This document shows positions 34,461 to 43,770 of a stretch of 64,000 nucleotides of DNA, piece by piece. The notes under the pieces are model-generated. The model had not been told where the DNA came from, did no database searches, and saw only the letters and a program-made list of their open reading frames with translations. Position 1 is the stretch's first letter, and each line of letters opens with the position of its first letter. The DNA comes from CAYSPT01 sp964432985. GTDB taxonomy: Bacteria; Muiribacteriota; CAYSPT01. Location: contig CAYSPT010000023.1 of NCBI GenBank assembly GCA_964432985.1, forward strand, positions 1 through 64,000. The letters run 5' to 3'. The translations under genes were made by a program, and so were the position numbers.

Positions 34461-35473
34461 CTCCGTTTTTTAAATACCTCTTCTACCTGTTGGGGCCAGA
34501 CACTGGATTGTACCTCACCCACATGGGCTTTCTGCAAAAGCTTCATGCACAGGCGCGACTGGCCGATACCGCCTCCCACGGACAGAGGAAGACGGTTTTC
34601 GAGGACCTCTTTGTGAAACGGAAGGTCTTGCCGCTCGGTGAGACCCATCATTTCGAGCTGTTTGAGCAGGGCTTCTCCGTCTACCCTGATTCCCATGGAT
34701 GAAAGCTCCAGGGCCTTGTTCCTGACGGAGTCCCAGACAATGATGTCGCCGTTCAGCCCGGGGCGGCCCGCTTCATTGACGGTGGACCAGTCGTCGTAAT
34801 CGGCTGCCCTGAGGTCGTGGGGAGCGCCGTTTTTCAATGGGTTTCCGATCCCCACCAGGAAAATGGCGCCGTGCTCTCCCGCGGCGGCGGTCTCCCGTTC
34901 CTGGGGAGTCAGACCGGGAAACTTCTCGGCCAGTTCTTCTGTGTGAACATAGGTAATTGAATCGGGAAGCGTCGGCGTGAGTACCGGAAACGCCTCGGCC
35001 ACCACCGCCTCGGATTCCAGCAGCGCCCGGTAGATCTCATCCACTATGTATTTCAGAAATTCCAGGTTACGCTGATCCCGGGACATGATGCGTTCCCAGT
35101 CCCACTGGTCGACGTAGATACTGTGGATGGCGTCTACATTCTCGTCTTTGCGTATGGCATCCATGTCGGTGTACAGGCCGGTACCATGTTTGAACCCGTA
35201 TTTCCCAAGAGCGTACCGCTTCCACTTGGCAAGACTGTGCACCATTTCGATTTTCTGGTCGCTGAAAACCGATGTGAAGCTGACCGGCACCTGTGTTCCG
35301 GCCAGATCGTCCTGTAAACCGGTCCCCGTGACCAGGAACCGGGGTGCGGACACCCGCTGCAGATTCAAGTGCTCCGCCAGTTTGTGCTCGAAGGTGTCTT
35401 TGACCAGCTTGATTCCCTTTTCCGTATCAAAAAAATTGAGCGCCGGCGTGTAAGCCTGGGGCAATATTTCCAT
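34445..35473 (-). CDS. asnA: aspartate-ammonia ligase
   Basis: The protein has 342 residues from the ATG at 35473, chosen for the GAGGAA site just upstream and the normal start MEILPQAY. The sequence matches AsnA throughout, including the RVSAPRFL and GLYTDMDAIRKDE segments, YVDQWDWE, and the end motif LPLSVGGGIGQSRLCMKLL. It makes asparagine from aspartate, ammonia and ATP, and is related to class II tRNA synthetases. It follows the OppA-like gene by 17 bp. The 3' end lies in a 17-bp repeat. Confidence 0.95.
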   Translation of the reverse strand: MEILPQAYTPALNFFDTEKGIKLVKDTFEHKLAEHLNLQRVSAPRFLVTGTGLQDDLAGTQVPVSFTSVFSDQKIEMVHSLAKWKRYALGKYGFKHGTGLYTDMDAIRKDENVDAIHSIYVDQWDWERIMSRDQRNLEFLKYIVDEIYRALLESEAVVAEAFPVLTPTLPDSITYVHTEELAEKFPGLTPQERETAAAGEHGAIFLVGIGNPLKNGAPHDLRAADYDDWSTVNEAGRPGLNGDIIVWDSVRNKALELSSMGIRVDGEALLKQLEMMGLTERQDLPFHKEVLENRLPLSVGGGIGQSRLCMKLLQKAHVGEVQSSVWPQQVEEVFKKRSIILL

Positions 35474-35490
35474 GGTTGTTCCTCGTCTTC

Positions 35491-37200
35491 CTACTCGGTC
35501 AGGGAGGTTAGACCGAAATAAAAGTGATTGAGAGAGTCCTTCTCCCAACCCTGCACGTGCTCTTTGACCATGACTTGATCGGTGTAGAAGTAAATCGGCG
35601 CCACCACCATCTCATCACCGATGAAGATCTTCTCCGCTTCATACAGCAGGTCGTACCGCTCCTTCCCGGTAGTGACCTTTGATTTCTCGATGATGGCGTC
35701 ATACCCGGGATTGTTCCACTGGGCGTCGTTGTGCCCCGAGTAGGACAGCCACATGTCCAGGAATGTCATCGGGTCGGCATAATCGCCTATCCAACCACCG
35801 CGGGCAACGGTGAAGGTGCCCTGATGCCTGGTGTCCTGGAACACCGCCCACTCCTGGTTGGCCAGCCTGACGCGGATGCCCAGATGGTCCTTCCACATCT
35901 CCTGCACGGCTTCCGCCACTGCTTTGTGTCCTTCGGAGGTGTTGTACAGAAGTTCGATTTCAGGAAATCCTTCACCGCCGGGGTACCCGGCTTCGCTCAA
36001 GAGGTTACGGGCCTCTTCGGCCTGGGCCCGGGAGGTGTCGATCCCGTAGCTTCCGCTGACCGTGTTGAACTCCCGGCCGCCGGCATCTTTCAAGCCAGGC
36101 GGAACGAAACTGTCGGCGGGTATCTGTCCGCCTTTGGTGACCGTCTCTACGATAGCCGTGCGATCAATAGCCAGGGTCAGGGCCCGTCTCACCCTGACAT
36201 CGTCCACCGGCGGTTTGGTAACGTTGAAGATGTAGTAGTAGGTACCGAGCATGGGCAGTATACTGAAGGTGGGATCTTCGGCCAGCAGACGCGGTATCTC
36301 CTGGGACGGAACATTGTCCAGAACGTCGATGTCACCCGATTCGAAGGCCGTCAGACCGGTGGAAGCGTCCACGATCATATACACCTGTATCCGGTCCAGT
36401 TTAACCTTCCCGGCCTGCCAGTAGTGCTCGTTTTTGACCAGGGTGATGTGCGAACCGGTAACGTACTCGGCCAGCTTGAAGGGGCCGTTGGTGACGGCCA
36501 GTCCGGGGTCCTTGGCCCAGGAGCCGTCGGGTCCCTTCTCCACCGCGGAGCGGCGAACCGGCTGGTAGGTGAAGAAGCTGCTCAGGTTGATGAAGTACGG
36601 TGTGGGAGCCACCAGTGTGACCTGGAGCGTTTTGTCGTCAAGGGCTTTTACCGCCACGTCGTCGCGGGTGCCTCTGCCTTCGAAATAGTCCTGCCCTCCC
36701 TTGATGTAGAAAAGCTGGAAGGCATACTCCGAAGCGGTCTTCGGGTTCAGCGCCCGTTTCCAGGCGTAGGCGAAGTCGTGGGCGGTGACCGGTTGTCCGT
36801 CGGACCACTTCGCCTCCCGCAGGTAGAAGGTGTATGTCAGCAGATCCTCAGAGACCGTGTGCCTCTCGGCCATGGCCGGCTGCAGGCTGCCTTCGGACTC
36901 CCGCATCAGCCCCTCGTACAGGTTGTTGATGATGTCGGCGCCGTCGGAGGCGCTGTTGAGCTGGGGATCGATGGTTTTAGGATCGGAACCCAGGTTCCAT
37001 CTCAGGATCCGCTCGACATCGGCGCTCTGAGACGCTGAAGGTTCCTGCCGGCCGCCGGCTGCGGCTCCCGTCTGTCCGCTGCCGTCACCGGTTTTTTGGC
37101 AACACCCGGTTATTGCTCCCGCTGATATCAGTGTGGCCCCAACCGTGACCAGTATCACCAGGACCAGGGTAAGCCATTGCCTGGGAGCTTCTCGTTTCAT
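35491..37200 (-). CDS. oligopeptide ABC transporter substrate-binding lipoprotein (OppA-like)
   Basis: The protein has 569 residues from the ATG at 37200, with AGGAG 9 bp upstream. A signal peptide ends in the lipobox ITGC. The rest is a full solute-binding family 5 domain (LRWNLGSDPKTIDPQLNSASD, GLMRESEG, VTAHDFAYAWKRALNPKT, RRALTLAIDRTAIVETVTKGG). Such proteins deliver peptides to an ABC importer. No permease or ATPase gene is in the window, so the transporter must be elsewhere or the protein acts alone as a sensor. Confidence 0.9.
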   Translation of the reverse strand: MKREAPRQWLTLVLVILVTVGATLISAGAITGCCQKTGDGSGQTGAAAGGRQEPSASQSADVERILRWNLGSDPKTIDPQLNSASDGADIINNLYEGLMRESEGSLQPAMAERHTVSEDLLTYTFYLREAKWSDGQPVTAHDFAYAWKRALNPKTASEYAFQLFYIKGGQDYFEGRGTRDDVAVKALDDKTLQVTLVAPTPYFINLSSFFTYQPVRRSAVEKGPDGSWAKDPGLAVTNGPFKLAEYVTGSHITLVKNEHYWQAGKVKLDRIQVYMIVDASTGLTAFESGDIDVLDNVPSQEIPRLLAEDPTFSILPMLGTYYYIFNVTKPPVDDVRVRRALTLAIDRTAIVETVTKGGQIPADSFVPPGLKDAGGREFNTVSGSYGIDTSRAQAEEARNLLSEAGYPGGEGFPEIELLYNTSEGHKAVAEAVQEMWKDHLGIRVRLANQEWAVFQDTRHQGTFTVARGGWIGDYADPMTFLDMWLSYSGHNDAQWNNPGYDAIIEKSKVTTGKERYDLLYEAEKIFIGDEMVVAPIYFYTDQVMVKEHVQGWEKDSLNHFYFGLTSLTE

Positions 37201-37372
37201 GATAATCACTCCTGTATTCTATTAGTGCAAATTGCATTGTAGCAGTAAGAAATTAAGATAACAAGAGAGGCCGGTGCAACTCAATCGCGTCACTGTTGCT
37301 TGGCATAACGCTTGTGAAAGCTCGAACGTATCGGAGTTTTAGCGGTGGAAATATAAAAGAAAAGTATGGTGT

Positions 37373-37400
37373 TTGCCATGCATTGATGCTATGGTAAATA
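37373..37400 (+). promoter_or_regulatory. candidate promoter of the small basic protein gene
   Basis: TTGCCA (37373-37378), 16 bp and TAAATA (37395-37400), about 35 bp before the ATG at 37435. Confidence 0.4.
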
Positions 37401-37434
37401 TGTAGAAGCTTTTGACTGAGAAAGGGGAAATACC

Positions 37435-37620
37435 ATGCAGGGCAAGTTTAAGCCGGGCGATACCGTGTATGACAGAGGCGGCAGCCGCAAGGGAAGGGTG
37501 ACCAGGCAGGTCGGTCCCGGGAAGTTTCACATTCAGTTTCAAGGGGGGCAGGCCGGCGTGTTTGCCGCGGGTCAGCTTTACTCGGAATCCGAGTTCAAAG
37601 AACGGGGAAGCAAGCGATAA
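37435..37620 (+). CDS. small basic protein, SH3/KOW-like
   Basis: The protein has 61 residues. The sequence KFKPGDTVYDRGGSRKGRV followed by FHIQFQGG suggests a small beta-barrel of SH3 or KOW type that may bind nucleic acid. AAAGGGGA lies before the ATG and a candidate promoter is present, which supports a real gene. Function is unknown. Confidence 0.65.
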   Translation: MQGKFKPGDTVYDRGGSRKGRVTRQVGPGKFHIQFQGGQAGVFAAGQLYSESEFKERGSKR

Positions 37621-37673
37621 GGTTTTGACTATCGCCGGTAAGCCAGCTCACGGATTTTGATATGTTCTTACCG

Positions 37674-37778
37674 ATGAACAAGTTTATTTTACTGGCTGCT
37701 CTGGCATTCTGTATATGCCGGTGCAGCTTGTTTTTTTTCTGTTGGAACGTACTGGAAAAACGGCTGAAACAGAATTAA
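37674..37778 (+). CDS. possible 34-residue hydrophobic peptide before the RND exporter
   Basis: An open frame ATG-TAA (MNKFILLAALAFCICRC at the start) ends exactly where the exporter ATG begins. It could be a small membrane peptide coupled to the exporter, or the upstream part of a longer ancestral gene. No ribosome-binding site is visible, so it may not be translated. Confidence 0.25.
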   Translation: MNKFILLAALAFCICRCSLFFFCWNVLEKRLKQN

Positions 37779-40031
37779 ATGGCAACTTCTGCGAAAATCG
37801 GAATTATGTTTGATGTGACCCGCCGATTTCGTTTCCCGCTGTTTTTCCTTCTGTTTGCTATCTCCGCTGTGTCCCTGTATCTGGGGGCGCAGAGCACCAT
37901 AGTAAACGAACTCACCACGTCGCTCAAGGACGCGGCCGAGTACGAAACCTACCTGAAGTTCATGTCCCGGTTCGGGGAGGCGGAAAACCTCTTCGTCGCG
38001 TTCCCGGTACCGGCAATCGACCGGGAGGGCCTGCTGCAGCTCCACCGGACAGAGAACCTGCTCAGGGAAACTGACGGCGTCGAAAAAACACTCAGCGTAC
38101 TCAGTCTGCTTCCATCCCGGGCATTCAAGGACATGGAGCAGTACCTCCAAAACAGAGCGAACCTGGACGCTTTAGAAAAAAGCCTTACCTACAATACTTT
38201 TTTCCGGGATAACCTGGTGGCCCAGGATATGAAGAGCCTGGGAATCCTGGTGACCATCCGTTTCCGGGAAGATCCGGCCAGGAAACTGCAACTGGTGCGG
38301 GATATCAACCGGAAGCTCGCGGTGCTATTCAAGGATGGTCCCTGTTACACCGCGGGATACCCGGTGCACGACGAGCGGTACATGACCCTGGTGCGGGAAA
38401 ATACCCTGAAATTCTCGCTTCTGTCGATAGTGTGCGGGATGCTGCTGCTCTATATTATTTTCCGCGACTTTAAGATCGTGGCCGGCACGTCCGTAGTAGC
38501 GGTCCTTCCGGTCACCTGGACCTTTGCCATCATATCCCTCATCTCCGGGCGGCTCAACGGGCTGACCACGCTGCTCATCCCCCTGGTGCTGTCCATATCC
38601 CTGAGCATTTCCATGCGTATCATCACCGAAGCGCTGTCTAATACGCGGAAGACCGGCGACGTGGAGCAGGCGGTCAGAAACGCCGCCATTTCGCTGTTCC
38701 GCCCGGCGGTCCTGTGCGGTTTGACCACCTTTCTGGGATTCATATCGCTGTGCTTGAGCAAGGTGCAGGTGGTGTCCGAGTTCGGGATCTTTGCCGCCAC
38801 GGGGTCACTGCTGGCCACCGCGGCTGCGTACTTATTCACTCCGCAGGTGCTGGTCTACTGCCTGGCGGAACGGAATCCGGAGGCGAAGCGGCCCGCCCGA
38901 TCCGGTCTCAAGCGATTAGTGCGAAGGACGTTGTCGCTGCTTTTGAAAACGGTCCTCAAGCACCCGAAACCTCTGCTGGCTGCTCTGGCGGCCGTGTTTG
39001 TGCTGTCGGTATGGAGCCTGTCGGGGCTGAAGCTGGGCAGTTCCTCTCTCAGGGCGTTTACCCGTGACGACCCGGTGACGGTGGCCACCTCGTACATAAA
39101 CGAGCACTTTGCGGGAATCTACTCCATAAACGTCTGGCTTTACAACGCCGAAGCGGATTTTCACGACTTATCCCTGCTTGAGAGAATCGAACTGTTCCAA
39201 AAAGAGTTGGCGCAGAAACCGGGGGTAATGAAAACCTTTTCGGTGGTGGACCTCTACAAGGATTTCAATTACAGTATCAATAAACGCCAGCGGTCCCTGC
39301 CGGCTTCCGAGGGTGAACTGGCCAGTGTGACCAGCTACTACAAGAGCAAGCAGCCGGAGACCTTTTCCTATTTCATGAGCGAGTTCAACGACGAGGTCAA
39401 CATACTGGTCCGGGTGGACAAACCATACGCTTTTTTCGTGCTGGACCTGGCCGGTTCAATCAGGAAACTCCTGGGCGAACGGTTTCCCGCTTCGATCAAA
39501 CCGGTAATCACGGGCAAGCTCTACCTGGCTTCCCTGATCAATGTCTACACCGTGAAAATGGAACTGGTCAGTTTCCTGGGGGCCCTGGCCAGCATCATCG
39601 TGATCATAACCGTGGTTTTCTTCTCCCTGCCGCTTGGCGGAATCAGTTTTATCGTCAATATCGTGCCCATCGCCTTTGCCTACGGCCTGATGTCCCTGCT
39701 GCGCTTCCCCCTGGACGTCACTACCGGGACGGTGGCCGCGGTCACCATCGGGCTGATCGTCGACGACACCATCCATTTCATTGACACCTACACCGGGGAA
39801 CTGAAGCGAGGCGGGTGGCGCCGTGCGGTGAAAAAGACCATTCTCAGGGTGGGGGAGCCGGTGTGCTATACATCGATCATCCTGGTGCTGAGCCTGCTTG
39901 TGCTGCTGGGAGGAAATTTCAATCCCACCGTCTATTTCGGGCTCTTCTCGGCCATTACGCTGGCCTTCGCTCTGGTGTGTGACATAGTGTTCCTGCCGGT
40001 ACTGCTGAAGTTTATCCACGGCTCCAGGTAA
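37779..40031 (+). CDS. RND superfamily (MMPL-type) exporter
   Basis: The protein has 750 residues. It has two repeats, each with a transmembrane helix, a periplasmic domain and a helix bundle (for example FSLLSIVCGMLLLYIIFRDF and the repeat LGALASIIVIITVVFFSLP), with GLIVDDTIHFIDTY in the second half, as in HAE3/HpnN-type and MMPL exporters of lipids. About 12 helices are expected. The start at 37779 has no clear ribosome-binding site, and M10 at 37806 is an alternative. It may serve the lipid-like cluster downstream, but it is 4.7 kb away. Confidence 0.85.
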   Translation: MATSAKIGIMFDVTRRFRFPLFFLLFAISAVSLYLGAQSTIVNELTTSLKDAAEYETYLKFMSRFGEAENLFVAFPVPAIDREGLLQLHRTENLLRETDGVEKTLSVLSLLPSRAFKDMEQYLQNRANLDALEKSLTYNTFFRDNLVAQDMKSLGILVTIRFREDPARKLQLVRDINRKLAVLFKDGPCYTAGYPVHDERYMTLVRENTLKFSLLSIVCGMLLLYIIFRDFKIVAGTSVVAVLPVTWTFAIISLISGRLNGLTTLLIPLVLSISLSISMRIITEALSNTRKTGDVEQAVRNAAISLFRPAVLCGLTTFLGFISLCLSKVQVVSEFGIFAATGSLLATAAAYLFTPQVLVYCLAERNPEAKRPARSGLKRLVRRTLSLLLKTVLKHPKPLLAALAAVFVLSVWSLSGLKLGSSSLRAFTRDDPVTVATSYINEHFAGIYSINVWLYNAEADFHDLSLLERIELFQKELAQKPGVMKTFSVVDLYKDFNYSINKRQRSLPASEGELASVTSYYKSKQPETFSYFMSEFNDEVNILVRVDKPYAFFVLDLAGSIRKLLGERFPASIKPVITGKLYLASLINVYTVKMELVSFLGALASIIVIITVVFFSLPLGGISFIVNIVPIAFAYGLMSLLRFPLDVTTGTVAAVTIGLIVDDTIHFIDTYTGELKRGGWRRAVKKTILRVGEPVCYTSIILVLSLLVLLGGNFNPTVYFGLFSAITLAFALVCDIVFLPVLLKFIHGSR

Positions 40032-40064
40032 CAAACCGCTCGAAATAGCGGGCCTGGATGTCTC

Positions 40065-40259
40065 CTATATATCCTCCGGACGCGGCAGGGGAATCCCTTC
40101 CCGGGTACATAAATCTCTGAATGGTCCTACTGAATACTCCTGGCCGAAATCAAAGAATTTCGAATAAGGTTTTAAGAGAAGATCCAAAACTTCTGTCAGC
40201 TGGTCAGCTATTCTTGTGAGACTTGGAGACCACTCCGATGCAGCAAACTGTTGTAATAT
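40065..40259 (-). pseudogene. possible C-terminal gene remnant
   Basis: A minus-strand frame is open for 64 codons to a TAG at 40065-40067 and reads like protein (for example SEWSPSLTRIADQLTEVLDL, then FFDFGQEYSVGPFRDLC). It has no ATG or GTG; a stop codon lies upstream at 40260-40262. It could be the 3' fragment of a lost gene. The family was not recognised and chance is not excluded. Confidence 0.3.
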
Positions 40260-40275
40260 TTACAACGTTTGCTGC
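40240..40275. repeat. long near-perfect palindrome
   Basis: gcagcaaac-t-gttgtaa is followed after a 3-base loop by its complement, giving arms of 16-17 bp with one bulge. No T run follows, so it is not a standard terminator. It could be an operator or a mobile-element end. Confidence 0.6.
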
Positions 40276-40414
40276 AGCACAGCCCCCGACCTCTGGTACG
40301 CGGACTTGTCGCCACAATAAAGCACCCCGACACGCGCTAGTAATTAGGCGTTAAACGTATGGATACCATCTTTTACCAAATGCTGAGCGCACGTTCCGGT
40401 ATACATATCATACT

Positions 40415-40444
40415 TTGCCAACTGTATATAAGATAAAGTATAAT
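40415..40444 (+). promoter_or_regulatory. promoter of the PhnD-like gene
   Basis: TTGCCA (40415-40420), 18 bp and perfect TATAAT (40439-40444). The start site would lie about 27 bp before the ATG at 40478. Confidence 0.6.
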
Positions 40445-40477
40445 TATGTTTGATTTTCATTTGAAAGAGGGCGGAAC

Positions 40478-41362
40478 ATGAGAAAAACACATGCCGTGAT
40501 CGTTCTGGTAGTGCTGCTCATTACCTGTGTGCATGGCCTGGCATCGGCGAAAGATATCCTGCAGTTCGGCGTGATCGGGTCGCTTAATCCCTCCCGGGAA
40601 CGGGCTCGGTACCAGCCGCTGGTAGAGTACCTGGAAGCCGCGTGCAAGAAGAATATCTCTCTGCAGATTTACCCGATGTACGCCGACATGCTGGCTGACA
40701 TGGGTGACAGGGAATCAGGCGATCTCGATATAGCCATCATGACCCCGGCGGTCTACGCCATGCTCACCGACGTGGAGTGGCTGGAATTCCTGGCCACCGT
40801 AGTCCAGGGGGGACGGACGTTCTATTATCCCATCATCATCGCTAACAAGGACAGCGACATCGACTCTGTGGGGGACCTGCGCGGTAAGACCATCGGGTTT
40901 ACCAACGTGTTTTCCGCCTCCGGTTTTATCTATCCATCCCAATATCTCAGGGAAAACGGTCTCTTCAAAGACGGTAAACCTCTATACAAAACCAGGTTCT
41001 TTCAGCTGCACGAAGGCAGCGTGCGTGCGCTTCTGCTCGAAAAGGTGGACGCCATTTCCACCTACGACCACTTCTTCAGCAAAAAGGGGCGGGCAGGTGA
41101 GTTCAAGAAAGTCACCATGGATTCGTTCAAGGTCCTGGCCAAGGTACCGCACCAGATTCCGCTTGATGTGATCATCTGCCGGAGGAACCTGGGAGAGATC
41201 GTGGTACGGCGGCTCAAGAGGGCCCTGGCGGATTTCGAAACCGCCCTGGAACCGGGTGACGCCTCCAAAGCCGCCTTCTGGTACGAGCGGTTCGAGGTGG
41301 AGAACAAGGAAGCATATATCAAGGTCAACGATTATCTCAAGACCATTGTCGAGGAAAAGTAG
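40478..41362 (+). CDS. PhnD-like phosphate/phosphonate binding protein
   Basis: The protein has 294 residues with a signal peptide (about 1-24). The mature part is a periplasmic binding protein of the PhnD family: LQFGVIGSLNPSRERARYQPLVEYLE near the start, DIAIMTPAVYAML, DSVGDLRGKTIGFTNVFSASG. Such domains bind phosphonate or phosphite, and related ones act as sensors. No ABC permease or ATPase is nearby. It is probably co-transcribed with the radical SAM gene 50 bp downstream. Confidence 0.8.
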   Translation: MRKTHAVIVLVVLLITCVHGLASAKDILQFGVIGSLNPSRERARYQPLVEYLEAACKKNISLQIYPMYADMLADMGDRESGDLDIAIMTPAVYAMLTDVEWLEFLATVVQGGRTFYYPIIIANKDSDIDSVGDLRGKTIGFTNVFSASGFIYPSQYLRENGLFKDGKPLYKTRFFQLHEGSVRALLLEKVDAISTYDHFFSKKGRAGEFKKVTMDSFKVLAKVPHQIPLDVIICRRNLGEIVVRRLKRALADFETALEPGDASKAAFWYERFEVENKEAYIKVNDYLKTIVEEK

Positions 41363-41412
41363 GCCGAACGGCGGGTAGGCCGCGGCCGCAAAGTATAGTG
41401 TTTGGGTAAAAC

Positions 41413-42567
41413 ATGTTTCAACTGGAACGAAATTTTGTGAAGCACGCGCTGCTGGGACTGCTGGACGTCCGTTCCTGTTACAGTCCCCTGCTGGCGTATG
41501 TGTACCTGACTTACCGGTGCAACCTGCATTGCATCTACTGCGATGACGGCAAGGGCACCAGCTATCCCGACAAGACTGTTGATTTCGAGCTTGGCGCCGA
41601 TGACTGGCTGCGGGTGTTCAAGATCCTGCGCCGCGAGACCGACGGGATCATTTTCACCGGGGGAGAACCCCTGGTCAGGGACGACCTGGAGTATATCCTT
41701 GCCGGTACGAAGAAATTGGGTTACCGCAAGGTGGTCCTGCTCACCAACGGATTTACCCTGGAGCGCAACCGCGAAGCGCTGAAGCACATCGATATCCTGA
41801 TGATCAGCCTGGACACCATGGATTTTGCCAAGGCCGATTACCTGATGGGAGGAACACAGGGCGCCGCCAGGAAGATCTTCGACAATATCCTCATGGCCCA
41901 CGATCTTTCGGCCAAACTGGGATTCAAGCTGTATTTCAACGTCTGCATACGCCCGGAGAACGTCAACGACGTGCACGATGTGATAGATTTCTGCTGTGAG
42001 CGGCGAATCGGGTTCGTGCCGCTTCCGGCCATGGAGAAAACGGCTCCCAGCAGCGGCCTGGTGGACAACAGCGACTACAGAAAACTTGTTTCGAGGATAA
42101 TCAATCTCAAAAAAAGCGGATTCGATGTCATGGGCAGCATGGGGTACATCGGTGGTATCAGGGACTTCAAGCCGTACCGGTGCCATCCGACGCTGCTGAT
42201 ACGGGTGCAGCCCAGCGGGCGCATCCTCTACCCGTGCAACAAGATGAACCAGGAGGGCGGCGACATCCTGCGGTTAGGCAGCTATCGCAAGGCTCTTGAG
42301 TTCGGTATGGAGCAGCATGGAAGGTTCGATTCCTGTCCCCACAGCTGCCAGGTGGGATGTTATATGGATTTTTCGGTGTGTGTGGATCATCCGGCGCTGG
42401 TGCTGGGGGACTATTATTACAAGTTGAAAGGCGCGATAAAATCGTGGCGGGGAGTGCTCCCGGGCCGTAGTCGGCCACTTGGCCGTAGTCGGCCACTTGG
42501 CCGTAGTCGGCCACTTGGCCGTGAGCGGCGGCAGGGAGGAAAGTGGAGAATGGAGGAACGAGTATGA
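41413..42567 (+). CDS. radical SAM protein with SPASM-like C-terminus
   Basis: The protein has 384 residues. The radical SAM cluster motif CNLHCIYC lies near residue 37-44, followed by GIIFTGGEPLVRDD. The C-terminal part has a Cys-rich segment (PYRCHP, ILYPCNKM, DSCPHSCQVGCYMDFSVC) like a SPASM or twitch auxiliary-cluster domain. Such enzymes often modify peptides or act in cofactor synthesis; the substrate is unknown. Three or four 18-bp repeats encode GRSRPL near the end. The stop overlaps the next start (ATGA). Confidence 0.8.
   Translation: MFQLERNFVKHALLGLLDVRSCYSPLLAYVYLTYRCNLHCIYCDDGKGTSYPDKTVDFELGADDWLRVFKILRRETDGIIFTGGEPLVRDDLEYILAGTKKLGYRKVVLLTNGFTLERNREALKHIDILMISLDTMDFAKADYLMGGTQGAARKIFDNILMAHDLSAKLGFKLYFNVCIRPENVNDVHDVIDFCCERRIGFVPLPAMEKTAPSSGLVDNSDYRKLVSRIINLKKSGFDVMGSMGYIGGIRDFKPYRCHPTLLIRVQPSGRILYPCNKMNQEGGDILRLGSYRKALEFGMEQHGRFDSCPHSCQVGCYMDFSVCVDHPALVLGDYYYKLKGAIKSWRGVLPGRSRPLGRSRPLGRSRPLGRERRQGGKWRMEERV
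42463..42522. repeat. 18-bp in-frame repeat (GRSRPL)
   Basis: Units of ggccgtagtcggccactt at 42463, 42481 and 42499 with a diverged fourth. Each unit is self-complementary in part (gccgtagtcggc). The frame is kept. Confidence 0.9.
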
Positions 42568-43736
42568 AGAAGTGGTTGGCGGCAGGTCTGGTTGTGGTGG
42601 TAGTGCTGGTTTCCCAGGGTGTGGTGGACGGTGTTTGTGGCCGAGAACTGTGTGCCGAAACCGGTCCGCCGGTGGTACAGGACCCGGCGAACCTGACCTT
42701 GATCAATGCCCGCTACAGCTACAGCTACATTAAGGATTCTCTCAAGGACCGGGGGATCCTGGGGCGGATCAGGTACGAAGCACTGAAAGCGAAGATAAAG
42801 CACATGGGGTTCCCCGACATGTCCAAAGAAGACCTGTACGTGGGATACGTGACGAACAGCGGCGCCAACGGGTCCAGCCTGATCGCCGTGCTAAAAGGGG
42901 ATCTCAACGAGAGCAAGGTGAAGAAGTTCATCGCCCGGGAGCATCGCCGGTACGTGCGGCGGGTGAACCGGATCGCCAAGAAAAGCGGCGAAAGGGAGCT
43001 CAAGGCGGGTGATCTCAAAAGCGGGCTTCAGATCGAAGGCTGCGATGTAGCTGCGTTCTCATACCTGGAGCGGCCGTACGAAATGGTGGTGACGTCCTGC
43101 AACGGGTACCTGGTGGTGGGTGCGGTACCCAAACAGGATCGTTCGCTGCTTGAAAAGACTGTCAAGGTGCTCACCGGCGAGATACCGCTCAATGAAACAG
43201 TCCCCATGGAGATACAGGCCACCACCAGGTTTTCGTTCTCCGGCCGGGAACTTCGGGACATCCTGTATTACAACGTCGATGTCGAGAGCATTCAGAACCA
43301 GGTGACCGACCAGGCGAAGAAGGTTTTCAACCGTCTCGGCATTGAGGTCAGTGAAGAAAAGCTCGTCCCGCTGAAAGACCGGATCCGCGACCAGCTGGTC
43401 AAATCGGAGTCCGTGGGAGTACTGTATGACTACACCCGGGACGAGTACGGAACTTCTACCTATCTTTTCGAATATGGGGTGGAGTTTGACAACAGCCGGG
43501 AAGCCGAGGTGTTCAGGAGCCTGGTGGCGGAAAAAATAGGGTATGTCGCCGGCTACGGAGAAGAAGGATTCCAGGACTGGAGCTTCAACGACATCTCCGC
43601 CTTCACGCATGAGGACAGCTTCTACATGTCCATCAAGGCGACATCTGAAGCGGTTCAATTCCAGCTGCTGGCTTCGCTGGTGGAGAAGCTGTACGAGTAC
43701 AACTCGGTGGACAACTGGTTCGTGGTGCTGGAGTAA
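42564..43736 (+). CDS. secreted protein of unknown function
   Basis: The protein has 390 residues from the ATG at 42564, with GGAGG 7 bp upstream. A signal peptide (about 1-30) leads to a mixed alpha/beta protein with no recognised domain. It is translationally coupled to the radical SAM gene through ATGA, so it may be the partner or substrate of that enzyme. Cys residues are few and scattered. Confidence 0.75.
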   Translation: MKKWLAAGLVVVVVLVSQGVVDGVCGRELCAETGPPVVQDPANLTLINARYSYSYIKDSLKDRGILGRIRYEALKAKIKHMGFPDMSKEDLYVGYVTNSGANGSSLIAVLKGDLNESKVKKFIAREHRRYVRRVNRIAKKSGERELKAGDLKSGLQIEGCDVAAFSYLERPYEMVVTSCNGYLVVGAVPKQDRSLLEKTVKVLTGEIPLNETVPMEIQATTRFSFSGRELRDILYYNVDVESIQNQVTDQAKKVFNRLGIEVSEEKLVPLKDRIRDQLVKSESVGVLYDYTRDEYGTSTYLFEYGVEFDNSREAEVFRSLVAEKIGYVAGYGEEGFQDWSFNDISAFTHEDSFYMSIKATSEAVQFQLLASLVEKLYEYNSVDNWFVVLE

Positions 43737-43770
43737 TTAAACAACGCTGCTGAGGACGGAACGAGACCGT

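Larger units (their letters stand above)
40032..40477. other. 446-bp intergenic interval
   Basis: It holds a possible gene remnant on the minus strand (40065-40259), a long palindrome (40240-40275) and a good promoter (40415-40444). The stretch 40276-40414 shows no clear feature. Confidence 0.6.

Noticed and set aside
35491..37200. OppA-like gene as part of an ABC transporter operon
   Set aside because: No permease or ATPase gene is adjacent on either side.
40276..40360. aggcGTTAAAC near 40350 resembles an integron attC core site
   Set aside because: No matching RYYYAAC partner at a suitable distance was found, and no integrase or cassettes are present.
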